From positions 104,111,588 to 104,175,587 of the forward strand of contig CM043702.1 of the NCBI GenBank assembly GCA_023935145.1: a stretch of 64,000 nt of DNA. Reading direction: 5' to 3'. Below the pieces are notes generated by a model. That model was not told the origin of the DNA. It did not search any database and worked only from the letters and a program-made list of their open reading frames with translations. A program made the translations under genes and the position numbers. Below are positions 1 to 11,929 of this stretch, one piece after another (the stretch's first letter is position 1; each line of letters begins with the position of its first letter). This DNA is from Bretschneidera sinensis (taxonomy: Eukaryota > Streptophyta > Magnoliopsida > Brassicales > Akaniaceae).

Positions 1-504
1 GTGATAATTGTTTCAACATATGTTTAAGATACCACAAGGAATCTGTAGGATAGAGATATCTATGGATTTGCGTAATCTTTATGGGGTTTCTTGTTCTTAC
101 TGAATTTTGACAGGTTTAGAGTTTTCATAGAGATGTAGAAGATTTGCTTGTTGGGATATTTTGTTTATGCTTGAGAAAGATTAATGAATAAATTAGAGAC
201 CTGATTATCAACAATAGGAAATAATTGCAATTAGTTCAAGTAGGAAATTCGCATAGGATCAGTTATAGTGAATCAAAAGCCCTAGAATCTTGTTTCCTTG
301 ATCTCAACTTGCTTATTTAATTTCGTTATTTTAAACTCTCTAGTTCAGCAATTCACTCTCATTCGAATTATCAAATAGATTATAGTTTAATAAATTTTGG
401 TACTTATTAGTAATTTTTCAATCCTAGTGGGACAATACTCTTACTCATTCACTTTATTACTTGTTACGATTCATGCACTTACGATTTCAATCAACTGTAA
501 CTAT
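1..504. other. AT-rich non-coding flank, possible LTR fragment
   Basis: No coding sequence is visible here. The stretch does not read as the gag gene expected upstream of the copia protease at 505. The wording near 418-490 (a sentence-like 'cctagtgggacaatac' followed by a 'ttacttgttacgatt' stretch) resembles the 3' part of Athila-type LTRs from general familiarity, so this may be a separate LTR fragment joined to the truncated copia element near 500. That identification is an inference. Confidence 0.35.
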
Positions 505-3500
505 TGGTACCTTGATAGTAGATGCTCAAAGCACATGACTAGTGAATGAGTAAGTGGGTAAAGATAACACCAAGATAAAGATTATCAGGCATGGCAAAGT
601 GGGTAAAGATTCTTCAACCATTGACCATGTTTTATATGTGCAAGGCCTTAAGCCAAATTTACTTAGTATTAGTCAATTATGTGACAAAGGCAACAAAGTC
701 ATATTTGAATCCTCTCATTGTCTAGTAATAGACATCAAGAGTAACAAGAGTAAGTTTGTTGGCCATAGACATGATAATATCTATCTAGTTGATTTAAAAT
801 CTTTACATTCGGAAAGTGAAAAATGTTTTCCCGCTTTTAGTGAAAACCCATGGCTATGGCATAGAAGGCTTGGCCATGTGAACATAGATTTACTCAAAAT
901 TCTTTCAAGAAAAGATTTAGTTATTGGACTTCCCAAAACCAAATTTGAAAAAGACAAAGTTTGTGATGCTTGTCAAATGGGAAAACAAACAAGAGTATCT
1001 TTTAAATCTAAAAAGGTAATTTCAACCTCTAGACCATTAAAACTTTTACATATGGACTTGTTTGGTTCAATAAGCACCATTAGTCTAGGTAGCCAACAAT
1101 TGGCTTTTGTTATTTTTTATGATTATTCATGATATACCTTTTTTATTTTTATTATTTATAAGGATGAAGCTTATAAAGGTTTTGTGAACTTTTGCAAAAA
1201 GATTCAAAATGAAAAAGGAATTTTTATCTCAAGTATTAGAAGTGATTATGGAAAGGAATTTGAAAACCAAAGTTTTTCAAAATTTTATGATGAAAATGGA
1301 ATTGATCACAATTATTCAGCCCCTAGAACTCCTAACAAAATGGTGTTGTTGAGAGGAAAAATAGAGTACTAGAAGAATTTGTTAGAACCATGCTTTATGA
1401 AAATAGTTTACCAAAATATCTTTGGGCAGAAGCCATAAATACTTCTTGCTATGTTTTAAATAGATTATTAATTAGGCCTATGCTTGATAAAACTCCATAT
1501 GAACTATGGAAAGGTAGAAAGCCTAGTATCTCTTATTTTTGTTCTTTTGGTTGCAAATGCTTCATCTTAAACAACAATAAAACTAACTTAGGTAAATTTG
1601 ACTTTAAGATCAATGAAGGGATATTCTTAGGATATTCAATCTCTAGTAAAGCTTATAGAGTCTTTAACTAAAGAACTCTAGTGGTTGAAGAATCCATACA
1701 TGTTGCTTTTGATTAATCTAACCCAATTCGTAGTAGAATAGTATCCCTTGATGATGATGTAGGTTTTACTCCAAGAATAGATGCATCAACTCCCATTGTT
1801 GACCTTAAGGAAAGTCAACCTCAAACAAATCAAGGGGTAGATGTTCCCAATCTTGATCAATCCTCTACAAGTCAACAAGGAGATGGACTTCCCAAAGATT
1901 TGAGTTATGTGAATTATCATCCAATATATCAAATGATTGGTGATCCTTCATAAGGGGTAAGAACTCGATCTTATATGAGAAATATTTGCAATTGTGTAGC
2001 TTATTTATCCCAAGTAGAACCTAAGAGTTTTGTAGAAACTGTAAAAGATGTTGATTGGATAAATGCTATGTAAGAAGAGTTAAATCAATTTGGAAGAACT
2101 AAAGTGTGGACTCTAGTTCCTAGACTAAAGAATCATACTATCATAGGAACTAAATGGGTATATAGAAACAAAATGGATGAAAATAAAATTTTAACTAGGA
2201 ACAAGGCTAGACTAGTTGCTAAGGGTTATAATCAAGAAAAAGGAATACACTTTGATGAGACCTATGCTTGCATAGCAAGATTAGAAGTCATTCGTATGTT
2301 ACTAGCCTTTGCATGCTTTAATAAGTTTAAACTATTTCAAATGGATGTGAAAAATCTCTTTTTAATTGGTTTTATAGAAGAAGAGATTTATGTTGAATAA
2401 CTTCTTGGTTTTGAAAATCCTAACCTTCCAAACCATGTTTATAAGCTTTCCAAAGATCTTTATGGGTTGAAGCAAGCTCCAAGAGCATGGTATGAAAGGT
2501 TAAGTAAGTTTTTGCTTGAAAATGGTTTTACAAGAGTAAAAATATATACAACTCTTTTTACAAAAACTCATAAACATGACACACTCCTAATCCAAATATA
2601 TGTTGATGATATTATATTTGGTGCCTCTAATGAATCCATGTGTCAAGATTTTTCTAAGTGTATGCAAGGTGAATTTGAGATGAGTATGATGGGAGAGCTT
2701 ATTTACTTCCTCAGACTTCAAATTAAAAAATTGAAATGAGGTATCTTCATCAATCAATCCAAATACACCAAGGACCTATTGAAGAGGTTTGGTATGGAGA
2801 ACTCAAAATCTATTGGCACTCCCATGAGTACCTCTACAAAACTTGACCTAGATGAGGAAAGTTAGTGTATAGATACTAAAACTTATAGAAACATGATAAA
2901 AGTTTTACTATATCTAACTGCAAGTAGACTCGATATAATGTTTAGTATATGCATATATGCTAGATTCCAAGCTAATCCTAAGGAATATCATATCGTTGTT
3001 GTGAAAAGAATTTTAATATATTTGCAAGGTACTCAAAATCTAGGCTTATGATATTCTAGAAAATCAACTTTTGAGCTTGTTGGGTACTCGGACGCTGATT
3101 TTATGAGTTATAAATTAGATAGAAAAAGTACTAGTGGAACATGCCAATTCCTAGGTGCTATGTTAACTTCTTGGTTTTCAAAGAAACAAAATTCAGTTGC
3201 ACTATTAACCACCGAAGCGGAATATGTAGCCGCCAGTTGTTGTTGTGCACAAGTTTTATGGATGAAACAACAACTAGAAGATTATGGCATATGTTTTCAA
3301 AACATTCCAATTCATTATGATAACACTAGTACTATCAACTTAACAAAAAAAACCAAATTCAACATTCTAGAACCAAACACATTGATATAAGACATCACTT
3401 CATAAGAGATCATGCTCAAAGGGGTGATATTAGGCTTGAATTCGTTCCCTCTAAAGATCAAATTTTTGATATCCTTTCTAAACCTTTAAATGAAGACAGT

Positions 3501-3558
3501 TTTTGCAAAATAAGACTGTTAATTGGATTAAAAAATTATGGCTATGTGTATGTTTGAT
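505..3558 (+). pseudogene. Degenerate copia pol polyprotein (SIRE type)
   Basis: The remnant begins in the protease at WYLDSRCSKHMT, where the catalytic DSG is DSR. GAG-pre-integrase follows (554-1020) with HRRLGH and a CDAC zinc pair. The integrase core keeps LHMDL and IRSDYGKEF. Its third acidic site lies beyond a one-base frameshift near 1331, after which the frame continues at 1390. Reverse transcriptase has KWVYRNK and KARLVAKGYNQ (about 2150-2240), QMDVKN, YGLKQAPRAWY (2460) and an intact YVDD (2600-2611). RNase H has DRKSTSG and TEAEY (3117-3230). In-frame stops occur at about 1132, 1671, 2398, 2739 and 3390. The domain order PR-INT-RT-RH is that of Ty1/copia. This copy cannot make a full polyprotein. 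Confidence 0.88.
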
Positions 3559-3689
3559 TGCATCAACATTCATCATGTGCATGTTTGCTATTAAGTGAAT
3601 AAGGATTAACCCCAAATTTAATATTTCCTCACTTAAGAATAGCATAGAGCAACAAATCCTTGCAAAAATTCTTTCAAATTTCAGTTATA

Positions 3690-3990
3690 GGCATTGCACA
3701 GTCGATTGTGCATATTTGATAATCGACTGTCCAAGGGACAGAGACTTTCGCAGTCGACTGTCCATATGAACATGGTGTTTAACAATCGACTATGTAAGAG
3801 ATAGAGACTTTCATAGTCAACTGTAAATATGAATAGTCGATTGTCCCTCATGTCCGGTCCTTTGATTTAAAAAGGACAATTCGACTGCCTATTTTTGACA
3901 GTCGGCTATCTAATCGCGAGTATGTATACGGTCCTTTGATTTAAAAAGGGACAGTCGACTGCCCATTTTCGATAGTCAACTATCCAATCA
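3690..3990. repeat. Array of short near-palindromes with core agtcgact (spacer copy)
   Basis: About ten degenerate copies of a dyad-symmetric motif of the type acagtcgactgt lie between pol and the downstream ORF, spaced 25-45 bases apart. The same motif family recurs in this element's 3' LTR at 6526-6880. The copies are not an exact tandem repeat, because the sequence between the palindromes differs. Confidence 0.8.
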
Positions 3991-4145
3991 TGACTAAAAA
4001 GCTTGCACTTCGTCTTTAACCTCAAAAATCCCAAAATTTTCAAATCTTAGCCACACGAACTTTCTCTCTCCTTCAAAATTTCGTGATTTCTCACCAATTT
4101 AGGCCCAAATGCTACCAATTTCGTCCATTAAAATACATTCTCTCC

Positions 4146-5308
4146 ATGTCTAAAGCACTTCTACGATTGAAAATGCCAAAAAAAATACCCTCTTCAACCT
4201 TAAAGAAAGGTGGTGATGGTGCAGGAGGACAAAACGTCAAAAAGTAGCCGTGGACCACAACCTCTTCATCAATGTTGCTGTAAAATCATGGTATGACAAC
4301 CATATCTCTAGCAAAGAAATTATAATGGATCGTTTGGTTGATTTTCATAATTTAAGAAGTAATGACATTGACATATAGCATTATTTTACTGTTGTCGATT
4401 GGAAACCCATAGTCACTCATTCTGAATTTTCATACCTTAGATTAATTAGATTATTTTATGCCAATCTTGAGAGAACCTCCTCTACCAGGTTATCATTCAA
4501 CACTTTTGTTAAAGGCAAGACAATTTTAGTCAATGAAATGGTGTTGTTTGAAATCTTACAAATACCCAGGGGTGGTCAGGAGTGGGTGGATACTTTCAAC
4601 TAGGCTAAGGATTTTGACAAGTAGGGAGCCCTTAGGATCCTTAGAGATGACCCCACCTATACCTTCAGTGCTACCTTTAAGGATGCTAATGCCCTAACCA
4701 TATTCAGTCAGGTGGTTTACTTAATCATTGGCTACTGTATATCTCTCAGGAAATGGAGTCATACATATCCGAGCCAATTAGATGCATACATCCTATGGAA
4801 ATTGATGAATAGGATTCAATATAACATCTACAGTCTGATTATTGCTAAGATGATTGAGGGGGCAGAGAAGAAGTTGGGTGGACTACCATTTGGGATGCTC
4901 ATCACCAGAATTATGAAGTATTATAGAGTTTCCCTCTTTGGAGAGGAGAAGATGGAATCGCCCACTACCGATGTTTTGAATAAATCCACTCTCGCTAGGA
5001 TGAAGTTGATTCATTTGGAGGGCTTCACTTGGGAGCGCACTATAAATTCCATCTATGATCTAGCTCAGAAGGTTTGGAGAAGAAAACCTAATGGAGTTGT
5101 TCCCACTGATGAGGGCATAGTAGAGGATGATGAGCCAGAGGATGAGACAGTTGTAGGTGTGGGTGCTAGCGGTTTCGGGTCATTAGATTATAATACATTC
5201 GTGCTAGCTACACTTCAGGATCTCAAGGATGAGATGTTCTTCCTTTCACTCATGATGAATGCTCATTTTGACATCATCGATGATCAGCTTGAAGAGATTA
5301 GAGACTAG
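4146..5308 (+). pseudogene. Post-pol ORF, putative plant transposon protein domain
   Basis: An ATG at 4146 opens a lysine-rich stretch. A one-base shift near 4245 moves into the frame that runs to the stop at 5308, interrupted by single stops near 4377, 4600 and 4622. The longest intact part is 4712-5308. The protein has motifs such as LFYANLERTSS, VKGKTILVNEMVLFEIL and WKLMNRIQYNIYSLIIAKM, and an acidic C-terminus. These match the 'putative plant transposon protein' type commonly found between pol and the 3' LTR of SIRE-like elements. It is sometimes called envelope-like because of its position. No signal peptide or convincing transmembrane segment is visible, and its biochemical role is unknown. 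Confidence 0.65.
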
Positions 5309-5797
5309 ATCATGAGGCTTCATTGACCCTTTGACACTCTTTGATATCTTTCATTGTTCTTTATTTTAGAACTATGTCAAAACATTTGCAAGGACATGTA
5401 TTTTTATTTTTTTCAATCATTTTACTTCATGAAATGATGATTATTAGCTATACTCTATTTATTTTCTAGGTTCATGGGAACCTCAACTATTTATTTTCCT
5501 TTAATGAATGTGTTTTAGCAACCTAGCTCTTCTTTTAGATATTGAATAAGTATTATAACCTTTAGCTCATGTTTCAGTTTTATGATTCTTCTCAAGAGCT
5601 CTTTTGGTATCTGTTTTGGGCTAATATTTTGTATACAGATTTGTTTTAGCATACTTTATCTATCCGTTGGGATGGAAAAGCTTATTCTATTGCTTATAGC
5701 AGTTATATGAGCTCACTGCACATATTTTCAGGAAATCTGCTTTTTCATAAGCTTTCTTACTTTAAACCTTTATATAATGCCATGTCTTAGCTTTATT

Positions 5798-5858
<61 letters not shown>

Positions 5859-6193
5859 TGTCTTGCTCTGTCTCTTCACCCCTTTTTTTCTTGATGACAA
5901 AAAAGGGGAGAAACATTGAAAAAGTAGAGAAAAGAGAATAGAGAAAGAAGAGAAAATAGAGAAAAAGAACAAAACAATAAGGATTGTCTATATGCATAGA
6001 TTAAGGGGGAGCCTTGCTCCATTTTTATAAGTTAATATATATTCTTGGTTAGATGTTCTTTTTAATGTTTTTACAGGTTGGTTTTATCCTAAAAACATAG
6101 AAGACTATGTTCGTTTTTCTGTAAAACCCCAACTCTTAGTCTTTAAAACTGTTTTTCTCACTTTAGTTTTCTCATCATCAAAAAGAGGGAGAT
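5309..6193 (+). other. Non-coding 3' region of the SIRE element with polypurine tract
   Basis: No gene is visible. The stretch holds a TA microsatellite (5800-5848) and ends in a purine-rich tract, aaaagagggagat (6181-6193). This sits directly against the LTR start at 6194, as expected for the plus-strand priming site. Confidence 0.7.
5800..5848. repeat. (TA)n microsatellite
   Basis: An uninterrupted run of about 24 TA dinucleotides, followed by a short CA/TA tail. An apparent minus-strand ORF crossing it is only a by-product of the repeat. Confidence 0.97.
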
Positions 6194-6525
6194 TGTTGAC
6201 CCTTATTTGATTTTAATTATGAAAAAAAACAGTGCTTTAACTGTACTAACAGCTTTATCTAAGTGTTTTTCATTAAGCTTAAAAATCTAACTGAAGGAAA
6301 AGCCGTATTTCAAGTATAAAAAAGAAGAGATTGCACTTGAGAGACATTCACAAGAAGATCGAAAACTAAGTTTAGATTCTAAGGTAGTTTACCTTTACAT
6401 GTAAATCTCTCATTTAGTTTCTTAGCTTGATCTTGGCTCAAAAATTCTTTTGAAAAATGTTTGGGTCAATTGAAAACTCATTTCCATCAAAAACTGACTT
6501 AAAGTCTAAGTTTTCTAAAATTAAT

Positions 6526-6880
6526 AGTCGACTGTGGATTTTCGACAGTCGACTATCAAGTGTTTGCAACTGACCATTTTAAGAACTAAAATGGGCAGTC
6601 GACTGTTGGAAATGGACAGTCGACTGTGAAAGAAACAGAGAGTTTCACAATCGACTGCCCATTTAGATAGTCGACTGTCCAATTCTCTGTAAACTGCCCA
6701 TTTTGAAAACAAACTGGGCAGTCAATTGTAGATCAAAGGATAATCAACTGTGAAAGAGACATAGAGTTTCATAGTAGACTGCTCATTTAGACAGTCAACT
6801 ATCCAAATCATTTTAAACCCAAAAATTCAAATTCAAGAGAGGACAATCTACTGTCCATTTTTCACAATCGACTGTCCTGT
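6526..6880. repeat. LTR array of palindromes with core agtcgact
   Basis: About twelve copies of the motif lie in the U3 part of the LTR. A perfect 12-base copy, ACAGTCGACTGT, is at 6616-6627. Others differ by one to three bases. The array lies upstream of the TATA box, where it could act as a regulatory or structural element. Confidence 0.85.
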
Positions 6881-6980
6881 TGAGAAAAATAGCTAGTTTT
6901 CAAAATCTGGACGTGGGATTTGAGAAATTAATGCTCCAAACCTACCAAATCTATGTCTAACGGCCATATAAGACCAAGGC

Positions 6981-6988
6981 TATAAAAC
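6981..6988 (+). promoter_or_regulatory. TATA box of the SIRE LTR
   Basis: TATAAAAC follows a U3-like region with the palindrome array and precedes a plausible R/U5 part of about 550 bases. It fits an LTR RNA polymerase II promoter. Confidence 0.6.
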
Positions 6989-7538
6989 CCCCCATCAATG
7001 AGTATTTAAACAATAAGAAAGAACATTCAATTTCAAAATCGGCTCATTAACACTCTTGAAAGCTTTGAAAAATTCCTTTGAGCCATTTATTAAGCTTTGT
7101 TCTTAAAAGAGATATCATCTTCATCTTGTAAAGCATTTATTTCTATCTCTCTTATTTTCCTTTACAATCAATTTTAATCATTGTAAAGAGAAAGAGTTGG
7201 TATAACTCTTAGAGTGTTTAGAATTAAACACTTCGTTGTAACTTCCTTGTAGAAGAAAGTGCTTGTAAGGTTTGGGCAACACCCGTGAAGTTGCTCGACT
7301 ATAATTAGTGGATTGCTTCAAGGAGGTTCCTTAAAGAGAGTGGATGTAGGGTTGGATATTCTGATATTGTTGAACCACTATAAACAGAGTTTGCATATTC
7401 TCTTCCCTTACTCCTTTAATTTCAAGCATCTTATTTATTGTGTGCTTTGCTTGAGTAAACTATTAAAAACATGTGTTAATTGCAAAAAGTTCTTAAAAAC
7501 CCAATTCACCCCCTCTTGGGTTTGTACCTCAGTCTACA

Positions 7539-8006
7539 TTCCCTATATCTTATTCATACTTTTGGTTTTATGAGACACTTAACTCATTGTGTCAATAATT
7601 TCGTTAGTCAACTGTTTAAAATTGGTTACCCAAAGTGACATGTCAGTATTATATCTATTTAAACCGAAAATGCCTTTCTTGAAACACATAATATTTGACT
7701 TCCCTTCTTATTTGCAATCAAACAAAGAAATTAAAACTTATTTCTTGAACAAATTTTCCCTAACTTCTCATTCCTTTGTTCTTCTCTTCACCGTGAGTGA
7801 AGAAACAAAGAAATTTCACCATCTCTTCTTCTGGGAAACTCGTGCATGAGGAAGGAAAAAAAATTCATCATCTCTTCTTATGGGTAACAAATAATTATTC
7901 TCTTCATTGCTTATGGGTTGCCATTCACGAGGGCTTTCTAGGTAAGCAACCTCTAAATCTCTTGATTCCTTCAATTTCAGTGTCACGTGTGGTAATGGGT
8001 ATGCAT
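7539..8006. other. Target DNA between two elements, no gene
   Basis: Non-LTR sequence ending in TGCAT (8002-8006), one copy of the target-site duplication of the next element. The segment 7931-7983 (a 'ctaggtaag' donor-like site, then 'ttcaatttcag') is closely repeated at 34196-34248 on the far side of the 26-kb insertion. The two therefore lay about 160 bp apart before the insertion. Short ORFs here show no recognisable domain. Confidence 0.6.
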
Positions 8007-8220
8007 TGTAATACCCGTATTTTGAAAGTAAGGGTAAATAAGTAATTCGATAGATATGATATGGAATTAAAATAATATATATGAAAATTTTATTTTTTGA
8101 ATAAAATGATTCTTTTGGGGGACAAAAGGGAGGAGGGCTGCAAAACCTGGAAGTCCAGGTGTTGCATGCAATTCATGCAAAAGGACACAAATTGCAAATG
8201 CGGAGAATGGAGGACCTGAG

Positions 8221-8240
8221 CACCGTTTATATAAACGGTG
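8221..8240. promoter_or_regulatory. Perfect 20-bp palindrome enclosing the TATA box
   Basis: CACCGTTTATATAAACGGTG equals its own reverse complement and centres on TATATAAA. The 3' LTR copy (32264-32283) is also a perfect 20-bp palindrome although both outermost bases differ. RY-like hexamers lie about 45 bases upstream. It is probably the LTR promoter core; a role for the dyad itself is inferred. Confidence 0.75.
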
Positions 8241-9059
8241 CAGCAATTAAAAATATATATAAATGCTTTTATTGTTTTGTTTTATTAGGTTTACCAAATC
8301 CTATTTGGTTTTCTTCTATCTTCAATTCAAACTACTCTATTTTTTTAAACACTTGGGGACTGAAAGAAAGATTGAGAGGGTAAAATTTTGAAGAGGTTTA
8401 CGGGAGAAATTTTAAGAGAGTAGAGGAAAGCTCTAAAAAAAACCAAAGGTAATAATGTGAATTTTATTTTTTGAAATTTAGCATACATTAAATTTTTCGG
8501 AATTCAATGTGGGAATTTCTAAAGGGTATGAATTATGGAAGAATTAAAGAATAAATTTAAAAAAATTAAAAAAAAAATGTTTTTTTAGGTGTTGACAATC
8601 AACAATTGGGAGAAATTGCAAAAAAGAGCAAAATAGACAAGGAGGTGATCCACGGGTAGCTCTAAGTGTTACGTGGTGAGTTAGATTTGCTTTTAGTAAT
8701 CGAGATAAATATGAAATATACAGTGATGATTTTTGAATTAATTATTAACCTATGACTTGATGATAGATGAAAGTTGGTTGATGGGTATGATAGGAATAAT
8801 TGATATTTTAGAGATTTATTATATGAGAAGTAATATTATTGAAATAATGAGTTGATTAAATATATAATGAAGGGATAAATTAAATCCTTGACAAGCTATG
8901 ATTGATAATTTGATATGATATATGAGGAGAAAATTTAATGAATATGTTCAAATAATAATTTTGAGAAAAAGCTGGATAGCTAAATCGAATGTCTGAATGT
9001 ATGCTTGTTTTTATATTATTGTTAATATGCATATTTTATATCATTGTTCATATGTATAG

Positions 9060-9300
9060 GCATGAAATAAAAGAACCAGGAGGGGGTCGGTCTAAGTGAA
9101 AACCGCGACAGTCGGTATATGCTGGAAATAAATGAAAACTGTGACAGCCGGTATGTGCTGGAAATGAAAGAACTGGATGGGGGCGGTCTAAATGAAAAAT
9201 CGTGATAGCCGGTATATGCTGGAAATAAATGAAAACCATGACAAGCAGTAGATGCTGGAAATAAAAGAACCGGGAAGGGGTCGGTCTAAATTAAAACATG
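9060..9300. repeat. LTR minisatellite, alternating 61- and 36-base units
   Basis: Units of the form 'gaaataaaagaacc...ggtcggtctaa...gtatatgctg' (about 61 bases) alternate with shorter 'gaaataaatgaaaac...tgctg' units (about 36 bases), about two and a half composite units in all. The same array, more degenerate, is in the 3' LTR at 33104-33340. Confidence 0.75.
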
Positions 9301-10129
9301 TTAACATATGGGAAGACGTTCCCAAATAATAATAATATTTAAATTCATGCATCGAATTGCTTTAAATATTGATTGTTATTGTTTGAGATGCTAAAAAGCT
9401 ATTCGTGATTGTAAATTTATTAATAGATGAATGAGTCTCACAGAGAGACAAATATGATGAGAAAGAAATATGGAAATATGATATGATGATAATTATCTGG
9501 GTGATTGGTTATATATTGTGAACCTCATAACGAGGTAATTATGAGATATAATTAATAGTCTCAAGGTGATTAAATATATGAGAAGAAGAGATTGATAATG
9601 GATGGTGATTATGATATGAGTAGTAGTAATAAAATGAAATTGATAATGGGTGGGGATTATGATATGAGTAATGATAATAGAATGCTATTATCAAATTATA
9701 TGAGATATAGATGAATGAATATTGAAAGACTGTTTATACAAATTGAATACTTCTAGTAAATTTAATTCACTGAACTTGTGAAGTTCACGCCTCATTGTTA
9801 AATAATTTCAGGTAGCAGGCAGGAGCAAGCAGGACAGGTAGATTTGCAAGCTGATATTCAGACTGAGTCATTATCTATAAGCCACGTGGTCCACATCCTC
9901 AGACTAATGAGAAAAAAATATTTGTAAATAGTAATGCATAATATGTTGTATATAATATGTCAATTAGAATCTTAATAATGTAACTCCCCTGCTGAGGGTT
10001 GAGGATTTATGTATGTAGAAAATTTAGTTGATGTTTTTATATTGTTGCATATATGTGTCATGCTGGGATTTTCAAAAGGTGACGACAGTGTCTTGGGGGT
10101 GGTCAACCCGGGATAGATCATTACAATTT

Positions 10130-10141
10130 TGGTATCAGAGC
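10130..10141 (+). promoter_or_regulatory. Primer-binding site, initiator tRNA-Met
   Basis: TGGTATCAGAGC is complementary to the 3' end of plant initiator tRNA-Met, as used by many plant retrotransposons. It starts four bases after the LTR end at 10125. Confidence 0.9.
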
Positions 10142-10227
10142 ATTAGGTTTTATGATTCTGTAAACTGCATAAGAATTTAAAGAAGTCAAAGATTTAAATA
10201 AACTATATTTTAATACAGAGTCTGAGG

Positions 10228-10570
10228 ATGACACGTGGATGTGTTAGAGCTAGAGGTAGAGTTCTAAATCAGAGGGGACGTGGTAGATCCCCAATATTTA
10301 GAAGAGCTAAAGTAGAGGGGAAGGTCGAGTCTGTGGTTCTTGCAAGGGAACAGATTGCTAGTGCAGCTGGTTCTAGTAGAGCTAGGAGAGAATCTGATAT
10401 TAGGAGGGATGTATTGAGAGAAGCTCTTGATCGTGCTATAGAGAGGACAGAAGAAAGGGTTGATAATTTACATAGGAGATTAGAGGAAAAGGATATAATA
10501 GAACCTGATGTGGTGAGATAAGAGTTTCATGAGGGAGAAGGTGTGTTTGCACATGAGATGCAAGGGGAAT
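10228..10570 (+). pseudogene. Gag N-terminal part of the Tekay-type element
   Basis: The frame opens at 10228, 86 bases after the primer site, with MTRGCVRARGRVLNQRG. A basic arginine/glycine-rich head is followed by a helical, charged segment with DNLHRRLEEKD. An in-frame TAA at 10519 interrupts it, after which the same frame continues to 10570. There the Athila-type element is inserted. Gag resumes at 27608 on the far side. The role in the intact family is the nucleocapsid/particle protein. Confidence 0.75.
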
Positions 10571-11929
10571 TGATTACGCCCAAAGAATAATGCGGTAGTT
10601 GTAGCACAGCTTTGGGGTGTTGATTCCACAGGGAGACAAATTAAAAGAATAGTAGAAAGAACAAAGAAACTAAAGAACAATATCGAATGATTGATGGAGA
10701 ACAAAGATTAATTTTTGAATGCAAAGTAAAGTAAAGTAAATTTGATAAATAGTAAAGCTTCAGGAATCCTTTGCATAAATCTGGTATTTTGATTACTCTT
10801 AATTCATTGAATAACTCAATTAGGAACTCAATTTCCAAAATTCCCAATCGAAAGATATAGATTTAAAAACCAAGATTAAACCAAATGTAACCCTTTTGAG
10901 AAATCATTTCCCACTTTTAAAATATGTAAATTATTATCACTATTGAGAAAATCCAACAACGACAATATACTCAGAAAACGATATTGCAGCAAAGAACTAA
11001 ATCAATATAGATAAATAATTAATCCAAATATAATCAAAGAGCTAAACCATTCAATAGAAAAAGCATGACTGAATCTATAAACAGAATAAATTCTAAGATT
11101 ATTCGGAAAAGAAAATATCACCAATGAATTGCAAATGATAAAACAAAAGAATTTTAGTAATTGAAACTCAAATACATAAATAAAAATACCATTAATTGTG
11201 CAAGTTCATCCTTAGCCCCACTTGAGAATTTAGTTACCCATAAATATAATGGACAACAAAAATCTCAAGGGAAAGATTTGATCTCGCCGTGAGCACCCCC
11301 CCTTGGTAGCAAAGCCTTGGAGATTCCCCAGCTTGCCCTCCAAAAGTCCTTCGAATTGCTCCCAAAAGCCCTCCAGATCTGCTCCCAGATGATCCTCAAA
11401 GCTGAAGTGGAGTGGGCCTTTTGTAGGGAAACTCCAGGAGTGCAATGTGTTTTCAATTCGATGTGGGATACTGCCCAAGTACGCTCGATCTCAGCCTGGT
11501 GCGCTTGAGCACAGCATGGTGTGCTGCAAAGTATTTCTAACTGATGTGGGATGTCAAAGTGCGCACCTGCGCTCAATCGCAAGTCTGGTGCGCTCGAGCG
11601 CACTAGGCATCTTCCAACTTGACCTTTGTCTACTAAAACTGCCATAACTTTCTCTAGAAAAATCATTTTTATGAGCCGTGAAATTCTCCAGAAAATAGAC
11701 TTCCGGATCTTTCTAAGCATACATGGATCATCTCTTAGTTCTTCCTGAATCAATACAGTTTAATTTGAAAAAATGACTGATCTGTACGGGTAATTCTGGA
11801 AATTTAGTGAAATTCCTTTCCAAGTGCTTATGAACCTGTAAAACAATGAAAAACAACTCAAAGTAACAAATTTCTAAGCTAACAAATGTAAATTAAGGGG
11901 CCAAAATATGCAATATTTGGCACTCATCA
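10571..11929 (-). mobile_element. LTR of Athila-type copy 1 (its 3' LTR)
   Basis: It is 1359 bp. On the minus strand it starts TGATGAGTGCC and ends CGTAATCA. The adjoining internal bases read as a polypurine tract on the minus strand (aagtttgggggtatt, complement of 11930-11944). A palindrome array lies at 11455-11605. The block 'gacctttgtctactaaaac' (11620-11638) and what follows are shared with the LTRs of copy 2. Confidence 0.85.
11588..11603. repeat. Perfect 16-bp palindrome with XhoI-like core
   Basis: GTGCGCTCGAGCGCAC equals its reverse complement. Degenerate relatives lie at about 11475-11500 and 11555-11575. The copy in the damaged right LTR (27266-27281) has one base changed. The array is GC-rich within an AT-rich LTR. 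Confidence 0.9.

Larger units (their letters stand above)
505..7538 (+). mobile_element. SIRE-type Ty1/copia retrotransposon, 5'-truncated
   Basis: The order is protease, GAG-pre-integrase, integrase, reverse transcriptase, RNase H, a long spacer, an extra ORF, a polypurine tract and a 3' LTR. This is the layout of SIRE (Maximus) copia elements, which carry an additional ORF between pol and the 3' LTR. The 5' LTR, primer site and gag are absent from the window. Many stops and frameshifts show the copy is dead. Confidence 0.8.
6194..7538 (+). mobile_element. 3' LTR of the SIRE copia element
   Basis: It starts TGTTGACCC immediately after the polypurine tract and ends agtctaca, giving TG...CA ends and about 1345 bp. 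The end carries the C-run 'attcaccccctcttggg' block typical of SIRE LTRs. It contains a palindrome array (6526-6880) and a TATA box (6981-6988). No second LTR is in the window to compare with it. Confidence 0.8.
8007..10125 (+). mobile_element. 5' LTR of the Tekay-type gypsy element
   Basis: It is 2119 bp, bounded by TGTAATACCCG and CATTACA. It contains two CATGCA (RY-type) hexamers at 8165-8179, a 20-base palindrome over the TATA box (8221-8240) and a minisatellite (9060-9300). It aligns by eye with the 3' LTR along its length, with scattered substitutions and small indels, so the insertion is not recent. Confidence 0.92.

Noticed and set aside
3690..3990. CRISPR-like spaced repeat array
   Set aside because: Repeat units are degenerate palindromes of about 12 bases at irregular spacing in a plant LTR element, with no cas genes.
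5800..5997. Minus-strand ORF of 65 codons with tyrosine/isoleucine run
   Set aside because: It is a translation of the TA microsatellite and adjacent low-complexity sequence.
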